Assembly (NCBI RefSeq): GCF_039543505.1
Contig: NZ_BAABJW010000004.1
Span: 372,001 to 436,000 of the forward strand
Direction: 5' to 3'
DNA length: 64,000 bases
Source: Litoribaculum gwangyangense
Lineage (GTDB): Bacteria; Bacteroidota; Bacteroidia; Flavobacteriales; Flavobacteriaceae
The notes beneath the pieces are model-generated. The model was given only the letters and a program-made list of their open reading frames with translations, was not told where the DNA came from and did not search any database. This document shows positions 1 through 9,299 of this stretch, in pieces (position 1 is the stretch's first letter; the number at the start of each line of letters is the position of its first letter). The position numbers and the translations under genes were made by a program.

Positions 1-492
1 TCTAACCATGATTTGAATTCATGGAATGGTACTGTTTTCGAGAGATTTGGAGAGGGCTATAAAACATTTGCTGCGTTTGTATTTACATCATACGGCTTTC
101 CTTTAATTCTAGGTGGACAAGAAGTAGGCCTTGACAAACGATTGGAATTTTTTGAAAAAGATTCTATTAGTTGGGATGACCCAAAAGGGTTTCAAAACTT
201 TTACAAATCTTTAGTAAAACTGAAAAAAGAGAATCCAGCCATTTGGGCGGGTGATGCAGGAGGCTTTCCTATATCCATTGAAGAAAATGAGAATGTCGTA
301 GGGTTTACAAGAGAGGTTGAGGGGAATCAAGTGATTGGAATTTTTAATTTTTCCCCAGAAAATCAATCTGTAGAAATCACGAATGAGAAAGTTTTTGGCA
401 CGTATAAAGATTATTTTTCTGGGAATTCGTTTGATATTAATAATAATCCACTCGAATTAAAACCATGGGAATATGTAGTTTTTACTAAATAG
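1..492 (+). CDS. alpha-amylase family (GH13) protein, C-terminal part
   Basis: The reading frame is open from the first base, so the gene starts before the window. The first residues read SNHDLNSW: NHD matches conserved region IV of GH13 enzymes, where the Asp stabilises the transition state. It is followed by FGEGYKTFAAFVFTSYGFP and GGQEVGL, typical of the end of the (beta/alpha)8 barrel. The last ~70 residues look like the small all-beta domain C. It should cleave or transfer alpha-glucosides, but substrate and location cannot be told without the N-terminus. It lies just upstream of a sugar kinase and a GH13_18 phosphorylase and is probably part of the same sugar-use locus, separated from them by a 134-base gap holding an operator-like palindrome. 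Confidence 0.85.
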   Translation, partial: SNHDLNSWNGTVFERFGEGYKTFAAFVFTSYGFPLILGGQEVGLDKRLEFFEKDSISWDDPKGFQNFYKSLVKLKKENPAIWAGDAGGFPISIEENENVVGFTREVEGNQVIGIFNFSPENQSVEITNEKVFGTYKDYFSGNSFDINNNPLELKPWEYVVFTK

Positions 493-517
493 TACATTTA
501 GGTTGATTTACATAAGT

Positions 518-531
518 CGAAAACGTTTTCG
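518..531. promoter_or_regulatory. LacI-family-type operator palindrome
   Basis: CGAAAACGTTTTCG is a perfect 14-base palindrome centred on CG, the form typical of LacI/GalR-family operators in sugar operons. It lies in the 134-base gap between the amylase-like gene and the kinase, about 95 bases before the kinase start. The regulator is not in the window. Control by sugar availability is inferred. Confidence 0.6.
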
Positions 532-626
532 TCGAAAATGAAAATACTTTTTTAATCAGAATTTTATTTAACACCATTTGTAGTCGTAATTTGTATAACA
601 ATTAAGATATTAATCCATAAATTAAT

Positions 627-1553
627 TTGAAAAATATAGACATTCTATGTGTTGGAGAAGTTCTCATTGATTTTATTGGGCATCAAGCAGGTGTTCAAAT
701 CAATAATACGAGAGATTATCACAGATATTTGGGAGGTTCGCCCACTAATGTGGCCATGAATTGTGCCAGGTTAGGTTTAAAATCTATCTTGGTTTCTACC
801 GTTGGTAATGATGGTTTTGGCGAGTATATCCATAAAAGATTAAACGAAGTAGGAGTTAATACGAGTTTTACAAAAAAAATTGAAGATAAACCAACCAGTG
901 TCATTTTCGTATCAAGAACCGATGGTACGCCAGATTTCATTCCCTTTCGTGAAGCCGATTATTGTATAACTGAAGATCAAATTTCAAAGGAGACTCTAGA
1001 AAACACAAAAATATTTCATACCACTTGTTTTGCTCTAAGTAAAAACCCTGCACAAGCAACAATTCTTAAAAAAGCAGAAGAAGGTTTTAATTTAGGTTGT
1101 AAATTAAGTATAGATGTAAACTATGCCAAAAAGCTATGGAAATCGCAAGAAGAGGCTTTGTCTGTCATCAAAACTTATTGTAAGTTCAACCCGTTGATTA
1201 AGATAAGTGAAGATGATATGCAACGGCTTTTTGAGCAAAAGTTGTCACATGAAGCGATATTTAGGTTTTTCCATAATAATGGAGTCGATATCGTATGCTT
1301 AACACTTGGTAGCAATGGTGTTAAATTATCGCAAAAAGGAAAGGATATCATCGAGTTGCCTGCCATAAAAATTGAAAAAGTAATGGATGCCACTGGTGCC
1401 GGAGACGCATTTTGGTCTGGGTTTTTATACGCATATATTAAAGAAAAACCAATAGGTGAATGTCTCCATGTAGCTCTAAAATTAGCAGCTTTAAAACTTC
1501 AAAATGTGGGAAGATTACCTGATAATATAGATATATTATCCAAACTCTTGTAG
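627..1553 (+). CDS. PfkB-family sugar kinase, probable fructokinase
   Basis: A 308-residue PfkB/ribokinase-family kinase that transfers phosphate from ATP to a sugar in the cytoplasm. The N-terminal glycine-rich motif GGSPTNVAMN (about residues 36-45) and the C-terminal signature DATGAGDAFWSGF (about 253-265), with the catalytic Asp in GAGD, are both intact. Start is TTG; no in-frame ATG gives a better N-terminus, and ILCVGEVLIDF is the usual family beginning. Four bases separate its stop from the next gene, a sucrose-phosphorylase-like enzyme that would release fructose, which is why fructose is the favoured substrate. 2-keto-3-deoxygluconate or another hexose cannot be excluded from sequence alone. 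Confidence 0.85.
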   Translation: MKNIDILCVGEVLIDFIGHQAGVQINNTRDYHRYLGGSPTNVAMNCARLGLKSILVSTVGNDGFGEYIHKRLNEVGVNTSFTKKIEDKPTSVIFVSRTDGTPDFIPFREADYCITEDQISKETLENTKIFHTTCFALSKNPAQATILKKAEEGFNLGCKLSIDVNYAKKLWKSQEEALSVIKTYCKFNPLIKISEDDMQRLFEQKLSHEAIFRFFHNNGVDIVCLTLGSNGVKLSQKGKDIIELPAIKIEKVMDATGAGDAFWSGFLYAYIKEKPIGECLHVALKLAALKLQNVGRLPDNIDILSKLL

Positions 1554-1557
1554 TGTC

Positions 1558-3306
1558 ATGCAAAAAAATAATAACCCAAATAAAACAACTGATTTTAAAG
1601 GTGTGATGCTTAACGCTTACCCTGATAGTATAGGAGAAAAACTTAGCGATACCATCAGCATGCTCAAAATGCCTGAATTTAAAGAGGTTTTTTCTTTATT
1701 TTACGTGCTTCCAACTTTTTTTAACAGTGATTTGGATAGAGGTTTTTCAGTTATAGACTATAATCTGAACAAAGAGTTGGTTTCAAATGGAGACTTAAAA
1801 GATCTGGAACGCCTAAATATCCAGCTAAAGTTTGATATTGTTTTAAATCATTTATCAGTGGCGTCTCCTCAATTTAAAGACCTATTGGATAAGGGAGAAC
1901 AGTCTAAGTATAAAGATTTCTTCATCAACTGGAATACCTTTTGGCAAGGATATGGAACGATGAATGATGAAGGGATAATTATTCCTAGAGAGGAATTTCT
2001 GAACAAACTCTTCATGAGAAAATCTGGATTACCCATATTGAAAGTACCTTTTCCAGATGGTTCAGAACAACCTTATTGGAATACATTTTACCAGCAAATT
2101 ACCTATCATAAAATTAATGTTAAAGATTTAGAAAAAGTTGAGGGATTAACTTTTGATAAGGCAGGATTAATTTGTAAAAAAATCAATGCTGCCATTGAAA
2201 AAGGAGAGGATTTTGATACCATCAATTTTGAAGATTCAGTTCATTATAAACAGGAAGTGTTAAGAATTGTAAAACGTAATCGCTCTTATTTAGGACAAAT
2301 GGATGTGAATGCCAAATCTGAATTGGTTTGGGATTTTTATGAAGAAACCTTATCCAAATTAAAAGATTTTGGGTGTAAAATTTTACGATTGGATGCCTTT
2401 GCATATTTACATAAGGAGGTTGGGCAAACCAACTTTTTTAATAAACCAGGTACTTGGGATTATTTAGAAGGTATTAAAAAAATAGCCGATAAAAACAACT
2501 TGTTACTATTACCCGAAATCCATGCAGAATATGGACTAGGGTTGCATGATGAGGTAGCTAAACAGGGGTATCCTATTTACGATTTTTTCCTCCCTGGATT
2601 AATGATTCATACTCTGGAGACAGGTTCTAGTAAAGCAATTTTGTCCTGGGCTAATGAAATAGTAAATAAAGGTTACAAAACGGTAAATATGTTGGGTTGC
2701 CATGATGGAATTCCTGTTTTGGATTTAAAGGGAAAAGAAGTAAATGGTGTTTATAACAGAGGTTTGTTAGATGATAAAGAAATAGAGTCGATCATGAATA
2801 CCATTATGGATCGTGGGGGACGAGTTAAAAACCTTTACGATGCTGAAGGTAAAAAAATTTCTTACTATCAGGTTAATGCCACGTTTTTTAGTGCCTTAGG
2901 CGAAAACGAGCAAAAAATGCTATTAGCAAGAGCCATTCAAATGTTTATGCCAGGGATTCCCCAAGTGTGGTACTTAGATGTTTTTGTTGGTAAAAATGAT
3001 TATGCTGCTGCAGATAAAGGAGGAAGTGCTGGGCATAAGGAAATTAACCGCTCTACGCTTTCAATTAAGGACATTAAAGAAGGGTTGAAAAGAGATATTG
3101 TTTTAAATCAATTAAAACTAATGCGCTTAAGAAATACCAGCAAAGCTTTTTTAGGGGATATGGTAATTAATGAGGCACAAGATTACGAAATAAATATTTC
3201 TTGGAAGTTTAATGAGGATTTTGCACAATTAAATGCAAATCTTAAAACCTTCGCGTTTACTATAAAATATTCAGATTCTGATAATTATAAAGTTTTTAAT
3301 TTTTGA
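1558..3306 (+). CDS. GH13_18 sucrose phosphorylase-like enzyme
   Basis: A 582-residue GH13 protein resembling sucrose phosphorylases: LNAYPDSIG near the start, DRGFSVIDY, and region I in VLNHLS. The catalytic set is complete: nucleophile Asp in LRLDAFAY (about residue 279), acid/base Glu in PEIHAEYG (about 320) and Asp in CHDGIP (about 383). No signal peptide, so cytoplasmic. It would use phosphate to split sucrose into glucose-1-phosphate and fructose; the adjoining kinase fits that. It is longer than the ~500-residue classical enzymes, with an extra stretch of roughly 80 residues between regions I and II, so a related glucoside such as glucosylglycerol or glucosylglycerate remains possible. 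A strong terminator follows. Confidence 0.8.
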   Translation: MQKNNNPNKTTDFKGVMLNAYPDSIGEKLSDTISMLKMPEFKEVFSLFYVLPTFFNSDLDRGFSVIDYNLNKELVSNGDLKDLERLNIQLKFDIVLNHLSVASPQFKDLLDKGEQSKYKDFFINWNTFWQGYGTMNDEGIIIPREEFLNKLFMRKSGLPILKVPFPDGSEQPYWNTFYQQITYHKINVKDLEKVEGLTFDKAGLICKKINAAIEKGEDFDTINFEDSVHYKQEVLRIVKRNRSYLGQMDVNAKSELVWDFYEETLSKLKDFGCKILRLDAFAYLHKEVGQTNFFNKPGTWDYLEGIKKIADKNNLLLLPEIHAEYGLGLHDEVAKQGYPIYDFFLPGLMIHTLETGSSKAILSWANEIVNKGYKTVNMLGCHDGIPVLDLKGKEVNGVYNRGLLDDKEIESIMNTIMDRGGRVKNLYDAEGKKISYYQVNATFFSALGENEQKMLLARAIQMFMPGIPQVWYLDVFVGKNDYAAADKGGSAGHKEINRSTLSIKDIKEGLKRDIVLNQLKLMRLRNTSKAFLGDMVINEAQDYEINISWKFNEDFAQLNANLKTFAFTIKYSDSDNYKVFNF

Positions 3307-3389
3307 CAATATAAAGATTAAAAATCTTAAAGATTAAGTGTTTTTATTGTAAGATTTAATTTATAAATCTTTAAATTTTGTGAGTAGAA

Positions 3390-3418
3390 AAGCGCGCAAC
3401 CCATGTTGCGCGCTTTTT
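3390..3418. terminator. bidirectional intrinsic terminator
   Basis: An 11-bp perfect stem (AAGCGCGCAAC / GTTGCGCGCTT) with a CCAT loop is followed by a T run and preceded by an A run, so it can act both ways. It sits between the convergent phosphorylase and beta-propeller genes. Confidence 0.9.
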
Positions 3419-3430
3419 AATTTTATAAAA

Positions 3431-6400
3431 TTAATCTAAAATAGGAGGTACACCAGCGTTTAAAAGTTTTTCCTCCATTTTTGGGATATCCGTTTTACTG
3501 AATTTATCAAGATCAGCCTTAATCCTATTAAAAAGTTGCTTAGCAATATCTAAATTTTCCATGTGCATTTTGGTTGGGCCATAAATTGTGCTTAAACCAC
3601 GTTGTGCTGTTGATAATCTTGATTCAATAGTTAAAATGTCTTTCTCATCTATTTCTTTTTTGGAGGCATTTCCATCAAGAATACGGTTTAATTTAAGCAT
3701 CTGAGCCTTGAGTATTTTTAATTCATTTTCAATACTTCCCGGTTCTTTTTCAATGTAAGCCAAAGCTTTTTCAAAAGCATTTAATTTTTTTGATGCATTA
3801 TCAAAATCATTAGTGACTTTTTCATATTCGAATTTAAAGGCTTTTAAGTCAGCTAAGTAAGTGTCTAACTCTGAACTCATTGGATTTTTAAGGTAATTTT
3901 CTCTAATCCTTACTACTTCAAAATATTGTGGTTCAGCTAGTTTAGTAACTTCTCCTTTAATATTGGAATACATAGATACCGAATAGTTGCCATCAGGCGC
4001 ATACAAACTTCGGTATGAGGAAGTGGGATTTCCACTAATTCTATTAATATTCAAAGACGTATTGTTGGGGATTTTTAAATTCCAGGATACACGGTTAAAC
4101 CCCTTTTTGTAAGGAGCGTTAAGTCTAGTTATGAATTTACCATCTTTATCTCTGATAACCAAAACTACGGCAGCACCATCCTCGTTTTTTTCAGCATCTA
4201 GAGCATCCCAACCTGGAAAAGGAATGTCCTTGTTTTCTTTCTTTAAAACTTTCTCCCTTTTTTGACGTTGGGCTTTCAAACTTTGAAAATTTTCTGGTAA
4301 ATAATACGTAAAGTTAGCGCCAAAATCCGGATTCTTTGCTGTGAAATAACTGGCACCTTGGCTTGAGGTTCCTCCACTAGTAGGATTATATTGCAAAGCT
4401 TTTCTAGGTTTGTATAATTGAGGTTTTGATAGTGTTTCTGAATTAGCATTTCTTAATGGGCTATAATCATCTAAAATATAGAAGCCACGACCGAAAGAGG
4501 CTGCTATAAGGTCGTTTTCCCTTTTCTGGATGGCCAAATCCCTGAAAGCTATTGTTGGTAAACCTTCGGAAAACTTGGTCCAATTATCGCCTTGATTTAA
4601 TGATATATAAATACCATATTCAGTAGCTAAAAAAAGTAAATTAGGATTTATGTGGTCTTGTACAATGCGCCAGACCATGCTGTTTTCTGGAATGCCGTTA
4701 GTTATGGATTTCCATGAAGCTCCACCGTTTGTACTTTTTAATAAGTAAGGTTTAAAATCACCAAATTTATGATTATCTAAAGCAACATATACTGTATTTA
4801 CGTTGTGTAAATCGGCTTTTATGTCATTTACAAAAGCTGTACTTGGAACATTTGGTAAATTAGAAACTAAAATTTTAGTCCAACTATTACCTCCATTTTT
4901 AGTGTATTGTATAATGCCGTCATCGGTTCCTGCATAAAGCACGTTTTCATCCAAAGGAGACTCGGAAAGTGATGTGATGGTATTGTAGGTAGACATGGCA
5001 AATACATCCCAAACGCCATCCCAACTTTGTTGTTTCCCCATAATGGGTAATGAAAGACGTTCTTGGTTTTTGGTTAAATCTTTCGAAATAGGTGTCCAGC
5101 TATCACCACGATTATCTGATCTCCAAACACGTTGGGTTCCAAAATAAATGCGTTTAGGGTCGTGGTTGCTAACTAAAATTGGGGAATCCCAATTGTTACG
5201 TTCGTAAGGGTCATCAATACCTGCTTGAGGTTTAATATAAACAGTTTCGTCTGTAGTTACGTCAATTCGATATAGTGAGCCTTCTTGAGATTGTGCATAT
5301 ATGATGTTAGGATTCCCAGGCTCTGTGGCTGGTTGATGGCCATCGCCACCTAAAACTACTCGCCAATCAGAATTTGCTATACCGCTTGTTTTAAACGTAC
5401 GTGAAGGACCACCCTGTGTGTTATTATCTTGAGTACCTCCATAAATATTGTAAAAAGGTTCAGCATCGTCTACGGCTAATTTGTAAAACTGGGTAATGGG
5501 TAAGTTGTTTACAAATTTCCAAGTCTCAGAACCATCGAAAGATTCATAAATACCACCATCAGTGCCTATTAACATGTAATTTGGATCGTTGGTTCTAAAT
5601 GTTAAACTATGATCATCACCGTGTTTATCGGCTTTTTTCATAACCTCAAAAGTTTTTCCACCATCTAAAGAGACTAACGTGCTGTTGTTCATCAAGTAAA
5701 GTTTATCAAACACATAGGGCGAAGCTATTAACTCTTGGTAATAGTGTGGTCCTGTACCACCAGATACAGTATTGGACATTTTGGTCCAACTAGCCCCGCG
5801 GTCTTCAGATCTGTATATACCACCGGTACGTCGCTCTAGCTCAATAGCGGCATAAACAACATCAGGATTTATGGGGGAAATGGCTAAACCAATTTTTCCC
5901 ATATCTCCTGAGGGAAGCCCTTTGCTTAATTTTTCCCAAGTGTTGCCCCCATCTATACTTTTATATAAAGCAGATCCTTTGCCTCCACCTAAATATGCAG
6001 CTACATTTCTATGTCTTTGCCAAGTGGCAGCATACAAAACATCTTCATCTCTTGGATCTATAATCAAATCGGTTGCCCCTGTCCATTCATTACCACTTAT
6101 AACCTGTTTCCAAGTTTCCCCACCATCTTCGGTTTTATAAACACCTCTGTCACCGCCTGAACTCCAAAGAGGCCCTTGGGCCGCAACCCAAACAATGTTG
6201 GGGTTTTTTGGGTTCACAATAATTTTAGAGATGTGTTCAGATTTTTTTAAACCTTTGTTTTTCCATGTTTTTCCTGCATCGTGGCTTACGTAAATGCCAT
6301 GACCAATACCCACGTGACGTCCGCCAACATTTTCACCCGTACCTAACCATATCGTGTTGGAATTGTTTGGGTTTATTGTTAAGCACCCCGTGGAATAAAA

Positions 6401-6664
6401 CGATTCCTTATCTGTTAGGGGGGTCCAAGTAGTGCCAGAATTAACAGTTTTCCATACACCTCCAGAACCTACAGCTACATACCATATATTTTGGTTTTGA
6501 GGATCTATAGCTATGTCAGCAATTCTGCCAGACATAAAGGCAGGACCAATACTTCTAAATTTTAATCCCGTTAAAGTAGAGTCTGTTTTTTTTTCTTGAG
6601 TATTTCCTGTAATAAAAAAAAGGCAAGTAAATAATATGGTAAAAATGGTTTTTGACAACGTCAT
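3431..6664 (-). CDS. secreted Sortilin/BNR-repeat beta-propeller protein
   Basis: About 1,077 residues from the ATG at 6664; the frame opens five codons earlier with TTG, but the ATG leads directly into a signal peptide (TIFTILFTCLFFITGNTQ). The mature protein has many Asp-box/BNR-type repeats of the form S.DGG.TW (SVNSGTTWTP, SHDAGKTWKN, TEDGGETWKQ, SIDGGNTWEK, STNGGASWKS), as in the VPS10/sortilin and xyloglucanase-like propellers, probably two seven-bladed rings over residues ~30-750. The last ~200 residues are charged and partly helical. Flavobacterial homologues are usually labelled glycosyl hydrolase, but no catalytic residues can be assigned here. Probably exported; its ligand is unknown. 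It stands alone, facing the terminator it shares with the sugar operon. Confidence 0.8.
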   Translation of the reverse strand: MTLSKTIFTILFTCLFFITGNTQEKKTDSTLTGLKFRSIGPAFMSGRIADIAIDPQNQNIWYVAVGSGGVWKTVNSGTTWTPLTDKESFYSTGCLTINPNNSNTIWLGTGENVGGRHVGIGHGIYVSHDAGKTWKNKGLKKSEHISKIIVNPKNPNIVWVAAQGPLWSSGGDRGVYKTEDGGETWKQVISGNEWTGATDLIIDPRDEDVLYAATWQRHRNVAAYLGGGKGSALYKSIDGGNTWEKLSKGLPSGDMGKIGLAISPINPDVVYAAIELERRTGGIYRSEDRGASWTKMSNTVSGGTGPHYYQELIASPYVFDKLYLMNNSTLVSLDGGKTFEVMKKADKHGDDHSLTFRTNDPNYMLIGTDGGIYESFDGSETWKFVNNLPITQFYKLAVDDAEPFYNIYGGTQDNNTQGGPSRTFKTSGIANSDWRVVLGGDGHQPATEPGNPNIIYAQSQEGSLYRIDVTTDETVYIKPQAGIDDPYERNNWDSPILVSNHDPKRIYFGTQRVWRSDNRGDSWTPISKDLTKNQERLSLPIMGKQQSWDGVWDVFAMSTYNTITSLSESPLDENVLYAGTDDGIIQYTKNGGNSWTKILVSNLPNVPSTAFVNDIKADLHNVNTVYVALDNHKFGDFKPYLLKSTNGGASWKSITNGIPENSMVWRIVQDHINPNLLFLATEYGIYISLNQGDNWTKFSEGLPTIAFRDLAIQKRENDLIAASFGRGFYILDDYSPLRNANSETLSKPQLYKPRKALQYNPTSGGTSSQGASYFTAKNPDFGANFTYYLPENFQSLKAQRQKREKVLKKENKDIPFPGWDALDAEKNEDGAAVVLVIRDKDGKFITRLNAPYKKGFNRVSWNLKIPNNTSLNINRISGNPTSSYRSLYAPDGNYSVSMYSNIKGEVTKLAEPQYFEVVRIRENYLKNPMSSELDTYLADLKAFKFEYEKVTNDFDNASKKLNAFEKALAYIEKEPGSIENELKILKAQMLKLNRILDGNASKKEIDEKDILTIESRLSTAQRGLSTIYGPTKMHMENLDIAKQLFNRIKADLDKFSKTDIPKMEEKLLNAGVPPILD

Positions 6665-6730
6665 AACTTTTTTTTGCAAATTTAGATATTCAACACACTC
6701 ATATCATGAATTTTAATAAAATTATAACAT

Positions 6731-6773
6731 TTAAAAAATGAAACTCCTCTATCAAAATTATTTGATAGAGGAG
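6731..6773 (-). terminator. intrinsic terminator of ssrA
   Basis: A 13-bp perfect stem (6744-6756 with 6761-6773) and a 4-base loop are followed, on the minus strand, by a T-rich tail. It begins 8 bases after the tmRNA 3' end. Confidence 0.9.
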
Positions 6774-6781
6774 CTGTAAAG

Positions 6782-7172
6782 TGGAGTCGGAGAGAATCGA
6801 ACTCTCGTCCAAACAAGTAACCAAAAGGCTTTCTACACGTTTAGTTTTTTCATGGTTTTCATTTGCAAGCTGATTAAAAACACTCTACTTACAACTTAGC
6901 TTTTTTAGTTTCAAAAGTAAATCAAAGCACTCTACTTTCTATATTGACATTTACGATGCCTCAAAAGGGAACGCCGTCAATCAAGGCTTTCCAGAGACAT
7001 AAAGCTTGTACACCTTGTGTACCTAGGCCAATCTTACTAAAATTCAGATTAAGCAGCTAAAGCGTAGTTATTCTCGCCGTTTAAATTTTGACCTAGCCTT
7101 TTACGTGTTTCAAAGTCATTACACGACGTGCTTACAATTTAATTAATCTCGCTGTCAAAACCAGTCGACCCC
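6782..7172 (-). ncRNA. ssrA: transfer-messenger RNA (tmRNA)
   Basis: On the minus strand the 5' end GGGGTCG pairs with CGACTCC at the 3' end to form the tRNA-like acceptor stem, and the T arm with GTTCGATTC is clear near the 3' end. The tag reading frame (7078 down to 7052) encodes GENNYALAA then TAA, a tag typical of Flavobacteriia, with the LAA tail that marks proteins for proteolysis. The RNA rescues ribosomes stalled on broken mRNAs, with SmpB. Length about 391 bases, one-piece. CCA is not encoded, so it must be added. Confidence 0.96.
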
Positions 7173-7326
7173 ATTAATTATTTGTATTTGTGCATTACCC
7201 TTAAGGGTCAGGCTTTTCGCTATATCTTTTGCAAAATCAAAAGGATGTCGCTTCAAATGCCAAAGGTATTCACGAATTCCTATTTGTTAAAAATATAAAT
7301 GCATGAGTAATCCTTAATGCGGGCTG

Positions 7327-7360
7327 CAAAGGTATCAAAAAGTTTGTAAAACCATTCAAA
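7327..7360 (-). promoter_or_regulatory. candidate promoter of ssrA
   Basis: On the minus strand TTTG (7360-7357) and TACCTTTG (7334-7327) are 22 bases apart, fitting the Bacteroidota TTG/TAnnTTTG promoter. A second TACCTTTG lies at 7268-7261, closer to the RNA but without an upstream TTG. Either could serve, since the tmRNA 5' end is normally made by RNase P. Confidence 0.5.
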
Positions 7361-7434
7361 ACCTAGTACATTAGTGCAAAATTTGTACCAAATAAATTAC
7401 TGTCAGTCGTCTCCTTTAAAAAACTTATTGTACC

Positions 7435-8640
7435 ATGAAATTTGCCCTTATTAAAGAACGTAAAAATCCACCAGATCGTCGTGTGGTATTTTCGCCTTCT
7501 GTTTTACTAAAAGCTAAAAAACTATTTCCGAATGCCAATTTTATAGTAGAATCATCTAATATTCGAGTGTTTTCAGATGAACAATACCAAGTTTTAGGTT
7601 TTGAGGTTACTGATGATATTTCAGATTGCGATGTCATGATTGGGGTAAAAGAAGTTCCTATTCAGGCTTTAATTCCCAGTAAAAAATATTTTTTCTTTTC
7701 TCATACCATTAAAAAGCAACCCTATAACAGAAAGTTACTAAAAACGATTCTCGAAAAAAATATAGAGCTTTACGACCACGAAACGATAGTTAACGAAAAG
7801 GGATATCGTTTGATTGGTTTTGGCCGTTATGCCGGTATCGTTGGAACCTATAACGGTTTTAGAGCATGGGGCTTAAAATACAACTCTTGGCAATTACCTA
7901 AGGCTGGATTACTACAAAATCAAGCTGCATTAATTTCAGAATTGAATAAAGTGGCGCTTCCAAATATAAAAATTCTGTTAACGGGAAGTGGAAAGGTAGC
8001 CAATGGAGCTCAAGAAATGCTGGAAGCGATGGCTATAAAGGCGGTTTCAGTTGAAGCGTATTTAAATTCAACTTTTAATGAGCCAGTCTATTGTAAAATA
8101 GATGTGTTGGATTATAACAAACGAACAGACGGACGAGTGATTGATAATTTGGATTTTTTTAATAATCCACAAAATTACGAGTCCAATTTCATGCGATTTG
8201 CCAAAGTAACCGATTATTATATTGCGGGTCATTTTTATGGTGATGGCGCCCCATACTTATACTCCAGAAATGATGTTAAAAAACCAGATTTTAACATAAA
8301 AGTTGTTGCAGACATCAGTTGTGATATTGATGGACCCGTGGCAACCACCATTCGAGCTTCAACCATTGCGGACCCTATTTATGGATATGACCCTCAAACA
8401 GAAACTGAAATTGATTACAAAGATAATAAAGCTATTGTGGTTATGGCCGTTGATAATTTACCATGTGAACTTCCCCAAGATGCCAGTGAAGGCTTTGGAG
8501 AACAGTTTTTAGAACATGTTATTCCAGCGTTTTTTAATAACGATAAAGATGGCATTTTAAAACGAGCAAAAATTGCTGAGAATGGTAAACTCACCGAACA
8601 ATTTTCCTACTTAAAGAATTATGTAGATGCACTAGAATGA
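7435..8640 (+). CDS. Lys1-like NAD(P)-dependent dehydrogenase (alanine DH/PNT fold)
   Basis: A 401-residue cytoplasmic protein of the alanine dehydrogenase/transhydrogenase-alpha/saccharopine dehydrogenase (lysine-forming) superfamily. The N-terminal domain starts ALIKERKNPPDRRVVFSP, and the nucleotide-binding domain has LLTGSGKVANGAQEML (about residues 181-196). VVADISCDIDGP and TTIRASTIADPIYGYDP resemble fungal Lys1. Residues 288-320 would line the active site. Flavobacteria do not use the fungal lysine pathway, so the true substrate is uncertain, and no pathway gene is adjacent. The ATG start fits the family. The gene is divergent from ssrA and followed by an unrelated lipoprotein gene. 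Confidence 0.7.
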   Translation: MKFALIKERKNPPDRRVVFSPSVLLKAKKLFPNANFIVESSNIRVFSDEQYQVLGFEVTDDISDCDVMIGVKEVPIQALIPSKKYFFFSHTIKKQPYNRKLLKTILEKNIELYDHETIVNEKGYRLIGFGRYAGIVGTYNGFRAWGLKYNSWQLPKAGLLQNQAALISELNKVALPNIKILLTGSGKVANGAQEMLEAMAIKAVSVEAYLNSTFNEPVYCKIDVLDYNKRTDGRVIDNLDFFNNPQNYESNFMRFAKVTDYYIAGHFYGDGAPYLYSRNDVKKPDFNIKVVADISCDIDGPVATTIRASTIADPIYGYDPQTETEIDYKDNKAIVVMAVDNLPCELPQDASEGFGEQFLEHVIPAFFNNDKDGILKRAKIAENGKLTEQFSYLKNYVDALE

Positions 8641-8717
8641 TTTTGGGATTTAAAGTTTTAATATTCAAATAAATGAAGTATCTTTATTAGATATTAACAT
8701 AACCAAAATATACATTT

Positions 8718-9230
8718 ATGAAAATTTTCTATTCTATTTTTTGCTTAACCATTTTTTTAGTGAGTTGTAAAGCAGAACCAGATAATTCTGCAAATGAATT
8801 ATTTGAAAAAAATTCTAAAACGGCCCTAAAGTCTATATCAGATTGGGAAAATGAAACTCTAGACTATTCTATTTTTGCTGAAAATTCGGTAGGTTTAAAC
8901 ACCTTTTTTGGAGCAGAAGTAGATACAATATTGGTTCAAAGTGAAGAATCAAAGGCGATGGACAAAGCGTTTCTAGAAAAATATGATTTTAAGTTTTATC
9001 CTAATCCACCAGTACTTTTACCGGGGGTAAATCCTGACACGAAATTACCTGATGGTTCCGTGCGCTATTACGGTGCTTGGGAAGTTACTTTACCCGCTAC
9101 GGATTCTACTGAAGCAAAAACAGGTATAATTAAAGTTTACAACTCTTTGGATTTTGATTCGGAAGGTAAAATTCTATATTCACAAGGTTACGGTGATTAT
9201 ACAGGTTTGATGAATTATTTAAATCAATAG
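8718..9230 (+). CDS. predicted lipoprotein of unknown function
   Basis: 170 residues with a lipoprotein signal peptide: a hydrophobic stretch ending FLVSC, so Cys17 would be lipidated after cleavage. The mature part, ASN-rich at first, then alternates polar and hydrophobic residues with YYGAWEVTLPATDS and FDSEGKILYSQGYGDYTG; this resembles the small alpha+beta (SnoaL/NTF2-like) fold, a weak impression only. Probably a periplasmic or outer-membrane-facing lipoprotein. It stands alone, with its own terminator downstream. Confidence 0.7.
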   Translation: MKIFYSIFCLTIFLVSCKAEPDNSANELFEKNSKTALKSISDWENETLDYSIFAENSVGLNTFFGAEVDTILVQSEESKAMDKAFLEKYDFKFYPNPPVLLPGVNPDTKLPDGSVRYYGAWEVTLPATDSTEAKTGIIKVYNSLDFDSEGKILYSQGYGDYTGLMNYLNQ

Positions 9231-9254
9231 TTTATTACAAAATAATTAAATTTT

Positions 9255-9291
9255 AAAAGCCACTAAAATTCATTTTAGTGGCTTTTTTTTT
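9255..9291 (+). terminator. intrinsic terminator
   Basis: AAAAGCCACTAAAAT pairs with ATTTTAGTGGCTTTT around a tiny loop, followed by a run of eight or more T. It ends the lipoprotein gene. Confidence 0.9.
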
Positions 9292-9299
9292 ATTGGAAT

